NCBI GenBank assembly: GCA_900470775.1
Contig: UCBZ01000012.1
Coordinates: forward strand, 1-64,000
Reading direction: 5' to 3'
Source of the DNA: Hyphomicrobiales bacterium
GTDB lineage: Bacteria; Pseudomonadota; Alphaproteobacteria; Rhizobiales; Beijerinckiaceae
DNA length: 64,000 nt
Position numbers and translations under genes: made by a program. This document shows, in pieces, positions 25,844 through 35,063 of the stretch. Every line of letters begins with the position of its first letter. The stretch's first letter is position 1. The notes beneath the pieces are model-generated. The model had not been told where the DNA came from, made no database searches, and saw only the letters and a list, made by a program, of their open reading frames with translations.

Positions 25844-26541
25844 CAGCCGACGATCTGAAGAAGCTCGCCGCGGCGCGGGCGCTCGAACTCGTCCGCCCCG
25901 GCATGCGGCTTGGCCTCGGCACCGGCTCGACGGCAAAGCATTTCGTCGATCTGCTCGGGCAGCGCGTGGCCGACGGTCTCGACGTCATCTGCGTCGCGAC
26001 CTCGGAGGTCACGGAGGCGCAGGCCCGCGGGCTCGCCATCCCGATGTCGACCCTCGACGAGACGCCTGAACTCGATCTCACCATCGACGGCGCCGACGAG
26101 GTCGATCGTGAGCTTCGCCTGATCAAGGGTGGCGGGGCGGCGCTGCTGCGCGAGAAGATCGTCGCGGCAGCCTCCGCGCGCATGATCGTGATCGCCGACG
26201 ACAGCAAGCTCGTGACGCAGCTCGGGCGCTTCCCGCTGCCGATCGAGGTCGTCCCGTTCGGGCTGGAGGTGACCCGTCGCGCCGTCGCGGCGGCGATCGC
26301 TTCCGTCGGCGCTGCCGGCGAACTCGTCCTGCGTCGCAAGCTCGATGGCAGTGTGCTCGTCACCGATGGCGGCCACTACATTCTCGACGCCCATCTCGGC
26401 GCCATCGCGCAGCCCGAGGCGTTGGCCGCGGCGCTCGCGCGGATTCCCGGTGTCGTCGAGCATGGCTTGTTCCTGGGCCTGGCGGCGGCGGCGATCCTGG
26501 CAAGCGGGACTGGTCTGACCATTGTGGGAACGCTCGAATAA
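25840..26541 (+). CDS. rpiA: Ribose-5-phosphate isomerase A
   Basis: A 233-residue enzyme interconverting ribose 5-phosphate and ribulose 5-phosphate. Motifs are [16 protein letters not shown] (the phosphate loop), [22 protein letters not shown] with catalytic acids, and a C-terminal [11 protein letters not shown]. The GTG start at 25840 overlaps the gabD stop, and no ATG fits better. The length matches the family. Confidence 0.95.
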   Translation: MTADDLKKLAAARALELVRPGMRLGLGTGSTAKHFVDLLGQRVADGLDVICVATSEVTEAQARGLAIPMSTLDETPELDLTIDGADEVDRELRLIKGGGAALLREKIVAAASARMIVIADDSKLVTQLGRFPLPIEVVPFGLEVTRRAVAAAIASVGAAGELVLRRKLDGSVLVTDGGHYILDAHLGAIAQPEALAAALARIPGVVEHGLFLGLAAAAILASGTGLTIVGTLE

Positions 26542-26797
26542 GAGAGTTCTCGCCCGGATTTGGCTCCTGCGGACCGATCCGACCCCACACGCTGCGACAT
26601 CGCTCCGCCCTAAAACCTTTCCACTTTGCGGTTTGATGCTCTATGGAGACCCGTGACGCCCGATCCTGCATCGGGCTGCCTTGAGTCGCATCCGGCCGGG
26701 CGCTACCGAAACGACCACGCGTCCGACGGGCCAGGAATGGCGCGGGCCGCGAAAAGCTGTGATTGCGCGAAACGGCGCATGATGAAGGGGCAACGCC

Positions 26798-27334
26798 ATG
26801 ATCCGTTACCATCTCGCCGGCGCGGCTATCAGTCTGGCGCTCCTAGTCGGGATGCCTGTGCAGGGCCAGGTGCCAGCGCCGCCAGCCAACGCGACCCCAG
26901 CTCCTCCGGCTGATATCCCGCAGAGCCATCTGCTCGCGGCGAGGGATGTCCTTGTTGTGACCGGCGTCGCCGATTCCTTCGAGTCGATCTACAATGAATT
27001 CCGCGTGCGCGTCCGCGAGATGGTTGTGACCACGCGGCCCGAACTGCGGAAGGACACCGACGAGGTGATCGGCGCCCTGAAGCCTGAATCCGACAAGAAA
27101 CGCGACGAAATCATCGCCTCCTCCGCTTTCCTGTTCGCCAAGCACATGAGCGAGGCGGATCTCAAGGAGGTCGCGGCCTTTTTCAGGTCGCCGGTCGGCC
27201 AACGTTACAATGCCGCGCGCCCCAAGGCGCTCGACGAGGTTTTCGGCCTGCTGCAGGCCTGGAGCGTCAACACCAGCAACTTCCTGTTCGACCGCTTCAC
27301 CGAGGAAATGCGCAAGCGCGGCCACCAGATTTGA
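26798..27334 (+). CDS. DUF2059 secreted protein
   Basis: A 178-residue protein with a signal peptide (AGAAISLALLVGMPVQGQ), a proline/alanine-rich linker (VPAPPANATPAPPAD) and a C-terminal DUF2059 helical domain: FLFAKHMSEADLKEVAAFF then SPVGQRYNAARP, the family's most conserved stretch. The role is unknown; the family is widespread in the periplasm of alphaproteobacteria. It has its own intrinsic terminator about 50 bases downstream. The 256 bases upstream hold no gene. Confidence 0.88.
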   Translation: MIRYHLAGAAISLALLVGMPVQGQVPAPPANATPAPPADIPQSHLLAARDVLVVTGVADSFESIYNEFRVRVREMVVTTRPELRKDTDEVIGALKPESDKKRDEIIASSAFLFAKHMSEADLKEVAAFFRSPVGQRYNAARPKALDEVFGLLQAWSVNTSNFLFDRFTEEMRKRGHQI

Positions 27335-27381
27335 GCGGCCAGGATCTGGGTCGCCAGGCTCACACGAGGATGAATGCGATG

Positions 27382-27410
27382 AAGCCGCCGGCCTGGTGCC
27401 GGCGGCTTTT
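27382..27410 (+). terminator. Intrinsic terminator after the DUF2059 gene
   Basis: A 9-bp perfect stem (GCCGCCGGC at 27384-27392, GCCGGCGGC at 27398-27406) with loop CTGGT and a TTTT run. The A-residues before the stem allow partial function in the opposite direction, for the convergent APC permease gene. Confidence 0.88.
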
Positions 27411-27433
27411 GTCGTCGGGGAGGCTGACGGCCG

Positions 27434-28861
27434 TCAGTTCTTCGGAGCCATCCGGACGGCGTCCTCCTCAAGCGGCCCGGTCGGACGCACGCCCGCGGCG
27501 CGGTTAACCATCACCGTCACGACCCAGAGCAGCACGCCGATGCCGATCAGCACGCCGGCGATCTGATACTGGACGACGTCCCGTCCGGTCCACGGCCCGG
27601 CGAAGAAGGCGCAGGCCAGCGCGCCCAGCACCGGCAGCGCGGTGGGGGTGCGGAAATGGTCGTGCTCGACGGTATCCTTGCGTAGCACCAGCACGGCGAT
27701 GTTGACGACCGTGAAGACGCAGAGCAGCAGCAGCGCCGTCGTGCCGCCGAGCGCAGGTACCTCCCCGACAAAGGTGATCAGGGCAAAGGCAAGCAGGGTG
27801 GTGAAGCCGATTGCGATATAGGGCGTGCGTCGTGTCGCATGAACCTTGCCAAGCACCGGCGGCAGCACATGCTCGCGGCTCATGCCATAGACCAGCCGGC
27901 TGGCCATCAGCATGTTGATCAGCGCGCTGTTGGCGACCGCGAACATCGTGATGAAGCCGAAGATCCAGAGCGGGAAGTTCGGCGCTCCGGCTTGCACCAC
28001 CTTGAGCAGCGGCGTTTCGCCCTCGCCGAGCGCCTCCGGCGGCACCAGCGTGATCGCCGAGATCGAGACCAGCACATAGATCACGCCGGTGATGACGAGG
28101 CCGGTCAGCAGCACCTTGGGAAAGATGCGGCTCGGGTCCTTGCACTCCTCGGCCATGTTGACCGAGTCCTCGAAGCCGACCATCGCGAAGAAGGCAAGCG
28201 TCGTGGCCGCGATCACCGGCCAGAGGGCGCCGCTGTCGCCCGTCGTCTTGAACTCCAGAACCCGCGAGACGTCGCCCTGGCCGGCCATGATCGCCATCAG
28301 GCCGATGCCGATGATGATCAGCAGACCGGTGAGCTCCACGCAGGTCAGCACGACATTGGCCTTCACGCTCTCGCCGACGCCGCGCAGATTGACCACCGCG
28401 ACCAGAGCCATGAAGCCGAGCCCGATCGCGGTGATGCCGAAGGTGCCGGACAGGCCGAGATTGAACGCGTTCGACATGTTCGCGGCGAAGGCCCGGGACG
28501 CCGTCGAGGCCGAGGTGATGCCGGAGCACATCACCGCGAAGGCGACGATGAATGTGATGAAATGAATGCCGAAGGCCTTATGCGTATAGAGCGCGGCGCC
28601 GGCCGCCTTCGGGTATTTGGTCACCAGCTCAAGATAGCTGAAGGCGGTCACCATCGCGACGACGAAGGCCACGAGAAACGGCAGCCAGACCACGCCGCCG
28701 ACCTGCTTGGCGACCTGTCCGGTCAGGGCATAGATGCCGGTGCCGAGGATGTCTCCGACGATGAAGAGCAGCAGCAGCCAGGGTCCCATGACCCGGTGGA
28801 GGCTGGGTTCGGCTTGCGTCGTTGATGATGCGGGGGCAGTTGAAACGGCGATGTCGCTCAT
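27434..28861 (-). CDS. APC family amino-acid permease
   Basis: A 475-residue membrane protein with 12 or more hydrophobic segments. The first helix GTGIYALTGQVAKQVGG carries the G-x-G unwound site that binds the substrate carboxylate in APC carriers. The KYPKAAGAALYTHKAFG loop and FFAMVGFEDSVNMAEECKDPSR (split) are typical of cationic amino acid/YfnA-type members. The substrate is likely an amino acid but is not determinable here. Monocistronic, divergent from the reductase gene at 29015. Confidence 0.88.
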   Translation of the reverse strand: MSDIAVSTAPASSTTQAEPSLHRVMGPWLLLLFIVGDILGTGIYALTGQVAKQVGGVVWLPFLVAFVVAMVTAFSYLELVTKYPKAAGAALYTHKAFGIHFITFIVAFAVMCSGITSASTASRAFAANMSNAFNLGLSGTFGITAIGLGFMALVAVVNLRGVGESVKANVVLTCVELTGLLIIIGIGLMAIMAGQGDVSRVLEFKTTGDSGALWPVIAATTLAFFAMVGFEDSVNMAEECKDPSRIFPKVLLTGLVITGVIYVLVSISAITLVPPEALGEGETPLLKVVQAGAPNFPLWIFGFITMFAVANSALINMLMASRLVYGMSREHVLPPVLGKVHATRRTPYIAIGFTTLLAFALITFVGEVPALGGTTALLLLCVFTVVNIAVLVLRKDTVEHDHFRTPTALPVLGALACAFFAGPWTGRDVVQYQIAGVLIGIGVLLWVVTVMVNRAAGVRPTGPLEEDAVRMAPKN

Positions 28862-29014
28862 GGCTTGTCCTGGCTCCGGCGGCAGGCTGGTGGCAGCATG
28901 GTATGAACAGATTTGCGCCGCGGTTGTTCACGGCGGGTGGAGCGCTTCGCGGGCCGGCTTCAACGCCGAAAGCGGCAGGGCCGGGACTTTCTTCCCAAAG
29001 GATGAGTGAATGGA

Positions 29015-30064
29015 ATGGCGGACATGAACGGTGGCCCGATCCTTGTCACGGGCGGCTCCGGCTTCCTTGCCAGCCATTGCATCCTCGCCTTGCTGGCGGC
29101 AGGGCATCAGGTTCGCGCCACCCTGCGTTCGCCGCAGCGTGAGGCGGGCTTGCGCGCCGGGCTCGCAGCGGCCGGCTTCGACCCTGATGGTCGCCTCGAA
29201 ATCGTTGCAGCCGATCTCATGGCCGATGATGGCTGGTCGCGAGCGGTATCCGGCTGTCGCCATGTGCTTCATGTCGCCTCGCCTTTGTCGGCGGCTGCGC
29301 CAAGACATGAAGATGAACTGATCCGCCCTGCGAGGGAAGGGACCTTGCGCGTGCTGCGCGCGGCCCATGCGGCCGGTGTCGAGCGCGTCGTGCTGACCTC
29401 GTCCTTTGCTGCGATCGGCTATGGCAAGCGCCTGACCCGCCCCTATGCCGAGACCGACTGGACGGATGCCTCGGCGCCGGATCTCGCCGCCTATCCGAAA
29501 TCGAAGACGCTGGCCGAGCGCGCCGCCTGGAAGTTCGTCGATGGCGAGGGCAGGGGGCTGGAACTGACTGTCGTCAACCCTGTCGGCATCTTCGGCCCGC
29601 TGCTCGGTCCCGACATGTCGGCCTCGATCCTGCTGATCAGGAGCATGTTGGAAGGCAAACTGCCGGCGCTGCCGCGCCTGATATTCGGTGTTGTCGATGT
29701 CCGCGACGTCGCCGAACTGCATCTGCGGGCGATGACGGACCCGGCCGCCGCTGGCGAACGCTTCATCGCCACCGCCGGCGACTTCCTGACCATGCAGCAG
29801 ATCGCCCAGGCACTGAAGGATCGGCTCGGCCCGGCGGCCGACAAGGTCTCGACGCGCGTGCTGCCGGACTGGCTGGTGCGCCTCGCCGCCCGCTTCAGCG
29901 CCACCGCGCGGCAGGCTGCGACGCCGGAGCTCGGCCGCACCAAGAACGCCTCCAGCGCCAAGGCGCGCGCCATGCTGGGTTGGGAACCGCGCCCCGCCGC
30001 CGAGGCGCTGGCCGCGACGGGCGAGAGCCTGATCCGGTTCGGGCTCGTGGGCGCAGGCCGCTGA
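29015..30064 (+). CDS. NAD-dependent epimerase/dehydratase, dihydroflavonol-4-reductase-like
   Basis: About 349 residues of the extended short-chain dehydrogenase type. The Rossmann motif GGSGFLASHCILALLAAGH is at the N-terminus, HVASPLSA marks the nucleotide-side loop, VVLTSSFAAIGYG holds the catalytic Ser, and YPKSKTLAE provides the Tyr-x-x-x-Lys pair. The NPVGIFGPLLG and VDVRDVAELHLRAM segments are typical of dihydroflavonol reductase/cinnamoyl-CoA reductase-like bacterial members. An in-frame GTG at 29006 lies only about four bases after AAAGGA, so I prefer the ATG at 29015. The substrate is unknown. Convergent with tctA, seven bases away. Confidence 0.88.
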   Translation: MADMNGGPILVTGGSGFLASHCILALLAAGHQVRATLRSPQREAGLRAGLAAAGFDPDGRLEIVAADLMADDGWSRAVSGCRHVLHVASPLSAAAPRHEDELIRPAREGTLRVLRAAHAAGVERVVLTSSFAAIGYGKRLTRPYAETDWTDASAPDLAAYPKSKTLAERAAWKFVDGEGRGLELTVVNPVGIFGPLLGPDMSASILLIRSMLEGKLPALPRLIFGVVDVRDVAELHLRAMTDPAAAGERFIATAGDFLTMQQIAQALKDRLGPAADKVSTRVLPDWLVRLAARFSATARQAATPELGRTKNASSAKARAMLGWEPRPAAEALAATGESLIRFGLVGAGR

Positions 30065-30071
30065 GGCGGCC

Positions 30072-31571
30072 TCAGTCCTCCGCCGCCTTGAACCTGTTCA
30101 GCCCCTTCATCACGAAAGGCGCGACCAACGCGACGAAGGCGAGGCCGAGCAGCGTCGCCGAGATCGGGTTTTCCAGCAGGATCATCGGGTCGCCGAGGCT
30201 GATCTGGAGCGCGCGGCGTAGCTGCGCCTCGGCCATCGGTCCGAGGATCAGCCCGACCACCATCGGCGCGACCGGGTAGTCGTATCGCCGCATCAGATAG
30301 CCGAGATAGCCGAACAGGAAGAGCATCCCGAGTTCGACCGGCGAGGGGTTGACCGCGAGCGTCCCCATCGTCGCGAAGACCAGGATGCCGGCATAGAGCC
30401 AAGGCTGCGGCACGGCGAGCAGCTTCACCCACAGCCCGATCAGCGGCAGGTTCAGGATCACCAGCATGACATTGGCGATGAACAGCGAGGCGATCAGGCC
30501 CCAGACCAGATCGGGCTTCTCGGCGAAGAGCAGTGGGCCGGGGTTGAGGCCGTATTGCTGGAAGCCTGCCAGCATGATCGCGGCCGTGGCCGAGGTCGGC
30601 AGGCCGAGCGTCAAGAGCGGCACGAGCGTGCCTGCGGCGGAGGCATTGTTGGCGGCTTCCGGCCCCGCGACACCCTCGATCGCCCCCTTGCCGAACTCTT
30701 CCGGATATTTGCAGAGCTTGCGCTCCGTCGAATAGCTCAGGAACGTCGGCACCTCCGCGCCGCCGGCAGGGAGCGCGCCGATCGGGAAGCCGAAGGCGGT
30801 GCCGCGCAGCCAGGGCGCCCAGGACCGCTTCCAGTCCTCTTTGCTCATCCACAGCGAGCCCTTGATCGGGATGATCTCCTCGGGATCGCGGAAGCGCTTG
30901 GACGCGACGTAAAGCGCCTCGCCCACCGCGAAAAGGCCCACCGCCAGAGTCGTCACCTCGACGCCGTTCAGCAGCTCAGGCACGCCGAAGGTCAGCCGTG
31001 CCTGGCCGGTCAGCTTGTCGATGCCGACAAGGCCGAGCGTGATGCCGAGGAACAGGCTCGTCAGGCCGCGCAGGGGCGAGTCGCCGAAGGTCGCGGAGAC
31101 CGTGACGAAGGCGACGATCATCAGGGCGAAATAGTCCCAGGGGCCGAACTTGATCGCGACCTCGACCAGCCAGGGCGCCAGGAAGGCGAGCCCGAAGGTG
31201 GCGATCAACCCGGCGACGAAGGAGCCGATCGCAGCGGTTGCCAGCGCCGGGCCGCCGCGCCCGGCCTTGGCCATCTTGGAGCCTTCGAGCGCGGTGGCGA
31301 GCGAGGCGCTTTCACCTGGCGCATTCAGCAGGATCGCCGTGGTCGAGCCGCCATACATGCCGCCATAATAGATGCCGGCGAACATGATCAGGGAGCCGGC
31401 GGGATCGAGCTTGAAGGTGACCGGCAGGAGCAGTGCGACGGTCAGCGCCGGGCCGATGCCGGGCAGCACGCCCACCGCCGTGCCGAGGAACACGCCGATC
31501 AGGCAGAACATCAGCTTGGAAGGCTCGAGCGCGACGCTGAAGCCGTTGAGGAGCGCGACGGTGGTTTCCAT
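30072..31571 (-). CDS. tctA: Tripartite tricarboxylate transporter, large permease TctA
   Basis: A 499-residue subunit with about 11-12 membrane segments. The TctA signatures [17 protein letters not shown] (about 36-52) and [21 protein letters not shown] (split, about 68-88) are both present, as is [19 protein letters not shown] in the second half. It forms the membrane channel of a Na+- or H+-driven, binding-protein-dependent importer. It lies 12 bases after tctB and ends the operon. Confidence 0.94.
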   Translation of the reverse strand: METTVALLNGFSVALEPSKLMFCLIGVFLGTAVGVLPGIGPALTVALLLPVTFKLDPAGSLIMFAGIYYGGMYGGSTTAILLNAPGESASLATALEGSKMAKAGRGGPALATAAIGSFVAGLIATFGLAFLAPWLVEVAIKFGPWDYFALMIVAFVTVSATFGDSPLRGLTSLFLGITLGLVGIDKLTGQARLTFGVPELLNGVEVTTLAVGLFAVGEALYVASKRFRDPEEIIPIKGSLWMSKEDWKRSWAPWLRGTAFGFPIGALPAGGAEVPTFLSYSTERKLCKYPEEFGKGAIEGVAGPEAANNASAAGTLVPLLTLGLPTSATAAIMLAGFQQYGLNPGPLLFAEKPDLVWGLIASLFIANVMLVILNLPLIGLWVKLLAVPQPWLYAGILVFATMGTLAVNPSPVELGMLFLFGYLGYLMRRYDYPVAPMVVGLILGPMAEAQLRRALQISLGDPMILLENPISATLLGLAFVALVAPFVMKGLNRFKAAED

Positions 31572-31583
31572 GGCCGGGCGCCC

Positions 31584-32063
31584 CTAAATGAACAGATGTT
31601 CGAGAGGCCCGGCCGGTAGCAGCAGGGTCAGGAGCTTGGCGAAGACGAGGAAGATCACGAGTCCGAGCACGAACCCGATCGCGACGTCGGCGAGCAGCGC
31701 TCGCCGCCCGAAGCCGCGAGCCGTGCAGGCGAAGAGGATGGTGATGGCGACGACAAAGCCGCCTCCGGCCGCGATGCAGGCGATCAGCCCGATCAAGCCG
31801 CCGATGATCCAGAGAAGCGCGCTCTTGTCGGCGGCCTCTGGTCTGGGCAGGCCGTCGCGAAAGGCGACGAAGAGATGGGCGAGGCCCAGCAGCACGAGCC
31901 CGATGCAGGCGACATAGGGCATCGCGGTCGGCCCGAGGCCGTAATTCGAGGTGATCGTTTGCTTCGAGGCGTCGTAATAGACGATGCCAGCCAGCGCCAG
32001 CAGCAGAACGCCGACGATGAGGGCGGGCCTGTCGGCTCCGCGTGCCAGTTTTTCGTTTGTCAT
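31584..32063 (-). CDS. tctB: Tripartite tricarboxylate transporter, small permease TctB
   Basis: A 159-residue membrane protein with four hydrophobic segments, a standard TctB. LIVGVLLLALAGIVYYDA is the first helix and GLGPTAMPYVACIGLVLLGLAH the second, a pattern shared by the family. It is separated from tctC by about 106 bases that contain a strong hairpin, and followed closely by tctA. Confidence 0.9.
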   Translation of the reverse strand: MTNEKLARGADRPALIVGVLLLALAGIVYYDASKQTITSNYGLGPTAMPYVACIGLVLLGLAHLFVAFRDGLPRPEAADKSALLWIIGGLIGLIACIAAGGGFVVAITILFACTARGFGRRALLADVAIGFVLGLVIFLVFAKLLTLLLPAGPLEHLFI

Positions 32064-32116
32064 GGCGTTCCCGTCGTCTGGCGATGCGTATCGGCGGCTG
32101 CAATGCTGCCGAGGTG

Positions 32117-32144
32117 CGAGGGGGCCGATCTCTCGGCCCCCTCG
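32117..32144. promoter_or_regulatory. Intercistronic hairpin between tctC and tctB
   Basis: A perfect 12-bp stem (CGAGGGGGCCGA, 32117-32128; TCGGCCCCCTCG, 32133-32144) with loop TCTC. No T-run follows on the minus strand, so it is not a full terminator. It probably stabilises or partly ends the message after tctC so that the binding protein is made in excess, as is known for other binding-protein operons. Confidence 0.7.
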
Positions 32145-32169
32145 ACCCGTCTGCGATGTCCAGCTGGCC

Positions 32170-33132
32170 TTACTTCACCAACCCGACATCCGTCATCACC
32201 TTTGAGACGCGAGTCTGCTCGGCCGTCATGAAGGCGGCGAATTCGGCACCGCCGAGATAGGCGTCGTCCCAGCCTCGGGCCTTGAGGATCTCGGCCCATT
32301 CCTTCGTCTTCACCAGCTTGGCGACGGCGTCGGACAGGGTCTTGGTCTGCTCTGCGCTGAGACCGGGAGGAGCGACGACCGAGCGCCAGTTCATCAGCTC
32401 GAGATTGACGCCGCCCTCCTTGAGCGTCGGGGCATCCGGCGCATTGGCCAGCCGCGCCGAGGACGACACACCGACGACGCGCAGTTTGCCCGCCTTGATC
32501 TGGCCTTCGAACTCGCCATAGCCGGAAATGCCGGCCGTGACCCGTCCGCCGAGCATGGCCGCAAGCGCCTCGCCGCCGCCCGAGAACGGGATGTAGTTGA
32601 TCTTCTTGGCGTCGCCACCGGCGGCCTCGGTGAAGAGCGCTGCGAGAATGTGATCGGCGCCGCCGGCTGAACCGCCGGCCCAGGTCACCTTGGCCGGGTC
32701 GGCCTTGACGCGCTCGGCGAGGTCCTTGGCGGACTTGATCGGCGAGTCTGTCGGCACGACGATGACAAGCGCTTCGGCCGTCAGGCGTGCGATCGGCGTC
32801 GTCTGCGACAGGTTGACCGGCGATTTGTTGAGCAGGATCGCGCCCACCATGACGAAGCCGTTGACCATCAGCTGCGAGCCGTCGCCCTTGGCGTTGATCA
32901 ATTGGGCGAGGCCGATCGTGCCGCCCGCGCCGGTCACGTTGGCGACCTGCACGCTCTTGGCGATGCCGGAGGCCATCAGCGCCTGCTGCATCGAGCGCGC
33001 CGTGCCGTCCCAGCCGCCGCCGGGCGAAGCGGGTGCCATGATCTTGAGCTCGAGCTGAGCGAAGGCGGCGGTCGAGAGGCCGGCGACCGCGATCGCCACG
33101 ATGGCGCCGCGCTTCAGAAGGGATGTAAGCAT
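32170..33132 (-). CDS. tctC: Tripartite tricarboxylate transporter substrate-binding protein TctC
   Basis: A 320-residue periplasmic receptor. The start at 33132 is fixed by GGAGGAAATCGC directly upstream and opens a signal peptide (MLTSLLKRGAIVAIAV..AAFAQ). The mature protein has the TctC pattern: APASPGGGWDGTARSMQQAL, NVTGAGGTIGLAQL, WAGGSAGGADHI. The expected ligand is a carboxylate. It is the promoter-proximal gene of tctCBA and lies divergent from gor. Confidence 0.93.
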   Translation of the reverse strand: MLTSLLKRGAIVAIAVAGLSTAAFAQLELKIMAPASPGGGWDGTARSMQQALMASGIAKSVQVANVTGAGGTIGLAQLINAKGDGSQLMVNGFVMVGAILLNKSPVNLSQTTPIARLTAEALVIVVPTDSPIKSAKDLAERVKADPAKVTWAGGSAGGADHILAALFTEAAGGDAKKINYIPFSGGGEALAAMLGGRVTAGISGYGEFEGQIKAGKLRVVGVSSSARLANAPDAPTLKEGGVNLELMNWRSVVAPPGLSAEQTKTLSDAVAKLVKTKEWAEILKARGWDDAYLGGAEFAAFMTAEQTRVSKVMTDVGLVK

Positions 33133-33213
33133 GCGATTTCCTCCGGCGCGGCTTCTCCGCGCATTCTTCAAGGCGTCCAGCTTGCCACTGCGGGCTCGGC
33201 GCTTCGCCGTCAA

Positions 33214-33231
33214 TTGCGCCTGATTGCACAA
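33214..33231. promoter_or_regulatory. Imperfect dyad upstream of tctC (possible operator)
   Basis: TTGCGC (33214-33219) and GCACAA (33226-33231) form an inverted repeat with one mismatch and a 6-base spacer, about 80 bases upstream of the tctC start. Dyads of this form bind regulators such as GntR or LacI types. No regulator gene is adjacent, so this is a weak call. Confidence 0.3.
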
Positions 33232-33370
33232 TCATGAGTCAAGAGATTTCACAAGGCGGTACCGGTTCCGTGCGCCGAAGCCCACTGGCAGTCCCTTCCG
33301 CCATGGCTTAATCCCTGCGCGGCGGACGGGCCGTTTCGGCCCCCGCGCGCCCGAAGCTTTCGAGGATGCC

Positions 33371-34738
33371 ATGGCTGAATTCGACGTCGATCTCTTCGTC
33401 ATCGGGGCTGGCTCAGGTGGAACCCGCGCCGCGCGCATCGCGTCCGGCCACGGCGCCCGCGTCATGATCGCGGAGGAGGACCGCATCGGCGGCACCTGCG
33501 TGATCCGCGGTTGCGTGCCCAAGAAGCTCTTCGTCTATGCCAGCCGCTTCGCCGAGGATATCGGGGATGCCGCCGGCTTCGGCTGGACCGTCGCCAAGCC
33601 GAGCTTCGACTGGCCGACCCTGCGCGATGCGGTCGCCAATGAGGTGACGCGGCTGTCGGGCCTCTATCGCAAGGGGCTCGACGGTGCCGGCGTCGCCATC
33701 CGCGAGGAGCGCGCGACGCTCGTTGGCCCGCACACCGTCCGGCTGGCAAAAAGCGGTGAGACGATCCGTGCCCGGCATATCCTGGTCGCGACCGGCGGCT
33801 GGCCCGCCTTCGATCCGCCGATCCCGGGCGGCGATCTCGGCATCTCCTCGAACGAGATCTTCCATCTTCCGAGCCTGCCGAAGCGCATGCTCGTCGTCGG
33901 AGGCGGCTATATCGCGCTGGAATTCGCCAGCCTGTTCGTGCGGCTGGGCGTCGAGGTCACCGTGCTGCATCGTGGCGACAACATCCTGCGCGGCTTCGAC
34001 GAGGACATCCGCACAAGGCTGCGCGACGCGCTCGAACATGCCGGCATCCATTTCCGCCTCGGCTGCACGGTCGAGCGCATCGAGGCTCTCGCCGATGGTT
34101 CGCGCCGGGCCCATTGCGCCAAGGGCGCGCCGATCGATGCCGATGTCGTGCTGGTCGCGACCGGTCGGCGCCCCCACACTGCGGGCCTGGGCCTTGCGGA
34201 AGCTGGTGTCGAGCTCGGTTCGCTGGGAGAGGTCATCGTCGATGCGGGCTCGGCCAGCAGCGTGCCCTCGATCCATGCGGTCGGCGATGTCACCAACCGG
34301 ATCAGCCTCACCCCCGTCGCAATCCGCGAGGGCCATGCCTTCGCCGACACGGTCTTCGGTGGCAAGCCCTGGCAGATGGACCATGCGACCGTCGCCTCGG
34401 CCGTCTTCACCACGCCCGAGATCGGGACAGTCGGGCTGTCGGAGGTCCAGGCCGCGGCGGCAGGCCATGAGCTGCGCATCTTCGAATCCGCCTTCCGTCC
34501 GATGAAGGCGACGATCTCGGGCCGGGCGGAGCGCATCTACATGAAGCTCGTCGTCGATGCGAAGACGGACAAGGTGCTTGGCGTCCACATCCTCGGCCAT
34601 GATGCCGGCGAGATCATCCAGGCGGTCGCCATCGCCGTCACCATGGGCGCGACCAAGGCCGATTTCGACCGCACCATCGCGCTGCACCCGAGCGCGGCGG
34701 AAGAGCTCGTGACGATGCGGACGCCGCGGGCAGGGTAG
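33371..34738 (+). CDS. gor: Glutathione-disulfide reductase
   Basis: A 455-residue flavoprotein disulphide reductase. The FAD motif GAGSGGTRAARIASGHGA is N-terminal, the redox pair is in GGTCVIRGCVPKK (about 40-52), the NADPH motif is GGGYIALEFASLF and the C-terminal active-site His is in HPSAAEELV. The VIRGCVPKKL form is characteristic of glutathione reductase rather than dihydrolipoamide dehydrogenase. The ATG at 33371 gives a standard N-terminus; longer frames upstream lack similarity. It keeps glutathione reduced in the cytosol. Monocistronic. Confidence 0.94.
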   Translation: MAEFDVDLFVIGAGSGGTRAARIASGHGARVMIAEEDRIGGTCVIRGCVPKKLFVYASRFAEDIGDAAGFGWTVAKPSFDWPTLRDAVANEVTRLSGLYRKGLDGAGVAIREERATLVGPHTVRLAKSGETIRARHILVATGGWPAFDPPIPGGDLGISSNEIFHLPSLPKRMLVVGGGYIALEFASLFVRLGVEVTVLHRGDNILRGFDEDIRTRLRDALEHAGIHFRLGCTVERIEALADGSRRAHCAKGAPIDADVVLVATGRRPHTAGLGLAEAGVELGSLGEVIVDAGSASSVPSIHAVGDVTNRISLTPVAIREGHAFADTVFGGKPWQMDHATVASAVFTTPEIGTVGLSEVQAAAAGHELRIFESAFRPMKATISGRAERIYMKLVVDAKTDKVLGVHILGHDAGEIIQAVAIAVTMGATKADFDRTIALHPSAAEELVTMRTPRAG

Positions 34739-34770
34739 GCGGGACGATTGCGTCGAGGCGCTGCCGGGCG

Positions 34771-34802
34771 TATTCTAGAATTCTGATAGAGATATTCTAG
34801 AA
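34771..34802. promoter_or_regulatory. Twin palindromic operator of the vapBC module
   Basis: Two identical copies of TATTCTAGAA (34771-34780 and 34793-34802), each containing the palindrome TTCTAGAA. Their spacing is 22 bases, about two helical turns, immediately upstream of the antitoxin ribosome site. It is AT-rich in a GC-rich setting. Such paired palindromes are the usual binding sites through which VapB or VapBC complexes repress their own promoter. Confidence 0.75.
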
Positions 34803-34814
34803 CGAGGTGCTTCG

Positions 34815-35063
34815 ATGGGCATCAGCATCAAGAACGACGAGGTCGAGGCGCTGGCCCGCAAGCTCGCCAGCAAGCACGGCAAGGGCCTGACCGAGATCGT
34901 CCACGACGCCCTGCGCGAAAAGGCCGAACGCGAGGCCGCCGAACCGACGCTGTGGGAGAAACTGGCGCCGATCCGCGAGCGCCTGGCCAAGGCCGGCAAG
35001 ACCGGCTTGCAAGCCGATAAGGCATTTTTCGACGAGCTGAATGGCGAGTCGGAGCGGCTGTGA
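34815..35063 (+). CDS. vapB: VapB-type antitoxin (PSK/Rv0623-like)
   Basis: An 82-residue protein. The N-terminus GISIKNDEVEALARKLASKHGKGLTEIV is the short DNA-binding domain of the transcription-factor type found in rhizobial VapB antitoxins. The C-terminal half (PTLWEKLAPIRERLA...DKAFFDELNGESERL) would wrap the toxin. GAGGTG stands a few bases upstream of the ATG. The stop overlaps the toxin GTG by four bases, so antitoxin is made first and coupled. Confidence 0.88.
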   Translation: MGISIKNDEVEALARKLASKHGKGLTEIVHDALREKAEREAAEPTLWEKLAPIRERLAKAGKTGLQADKAFFDELNGESERL

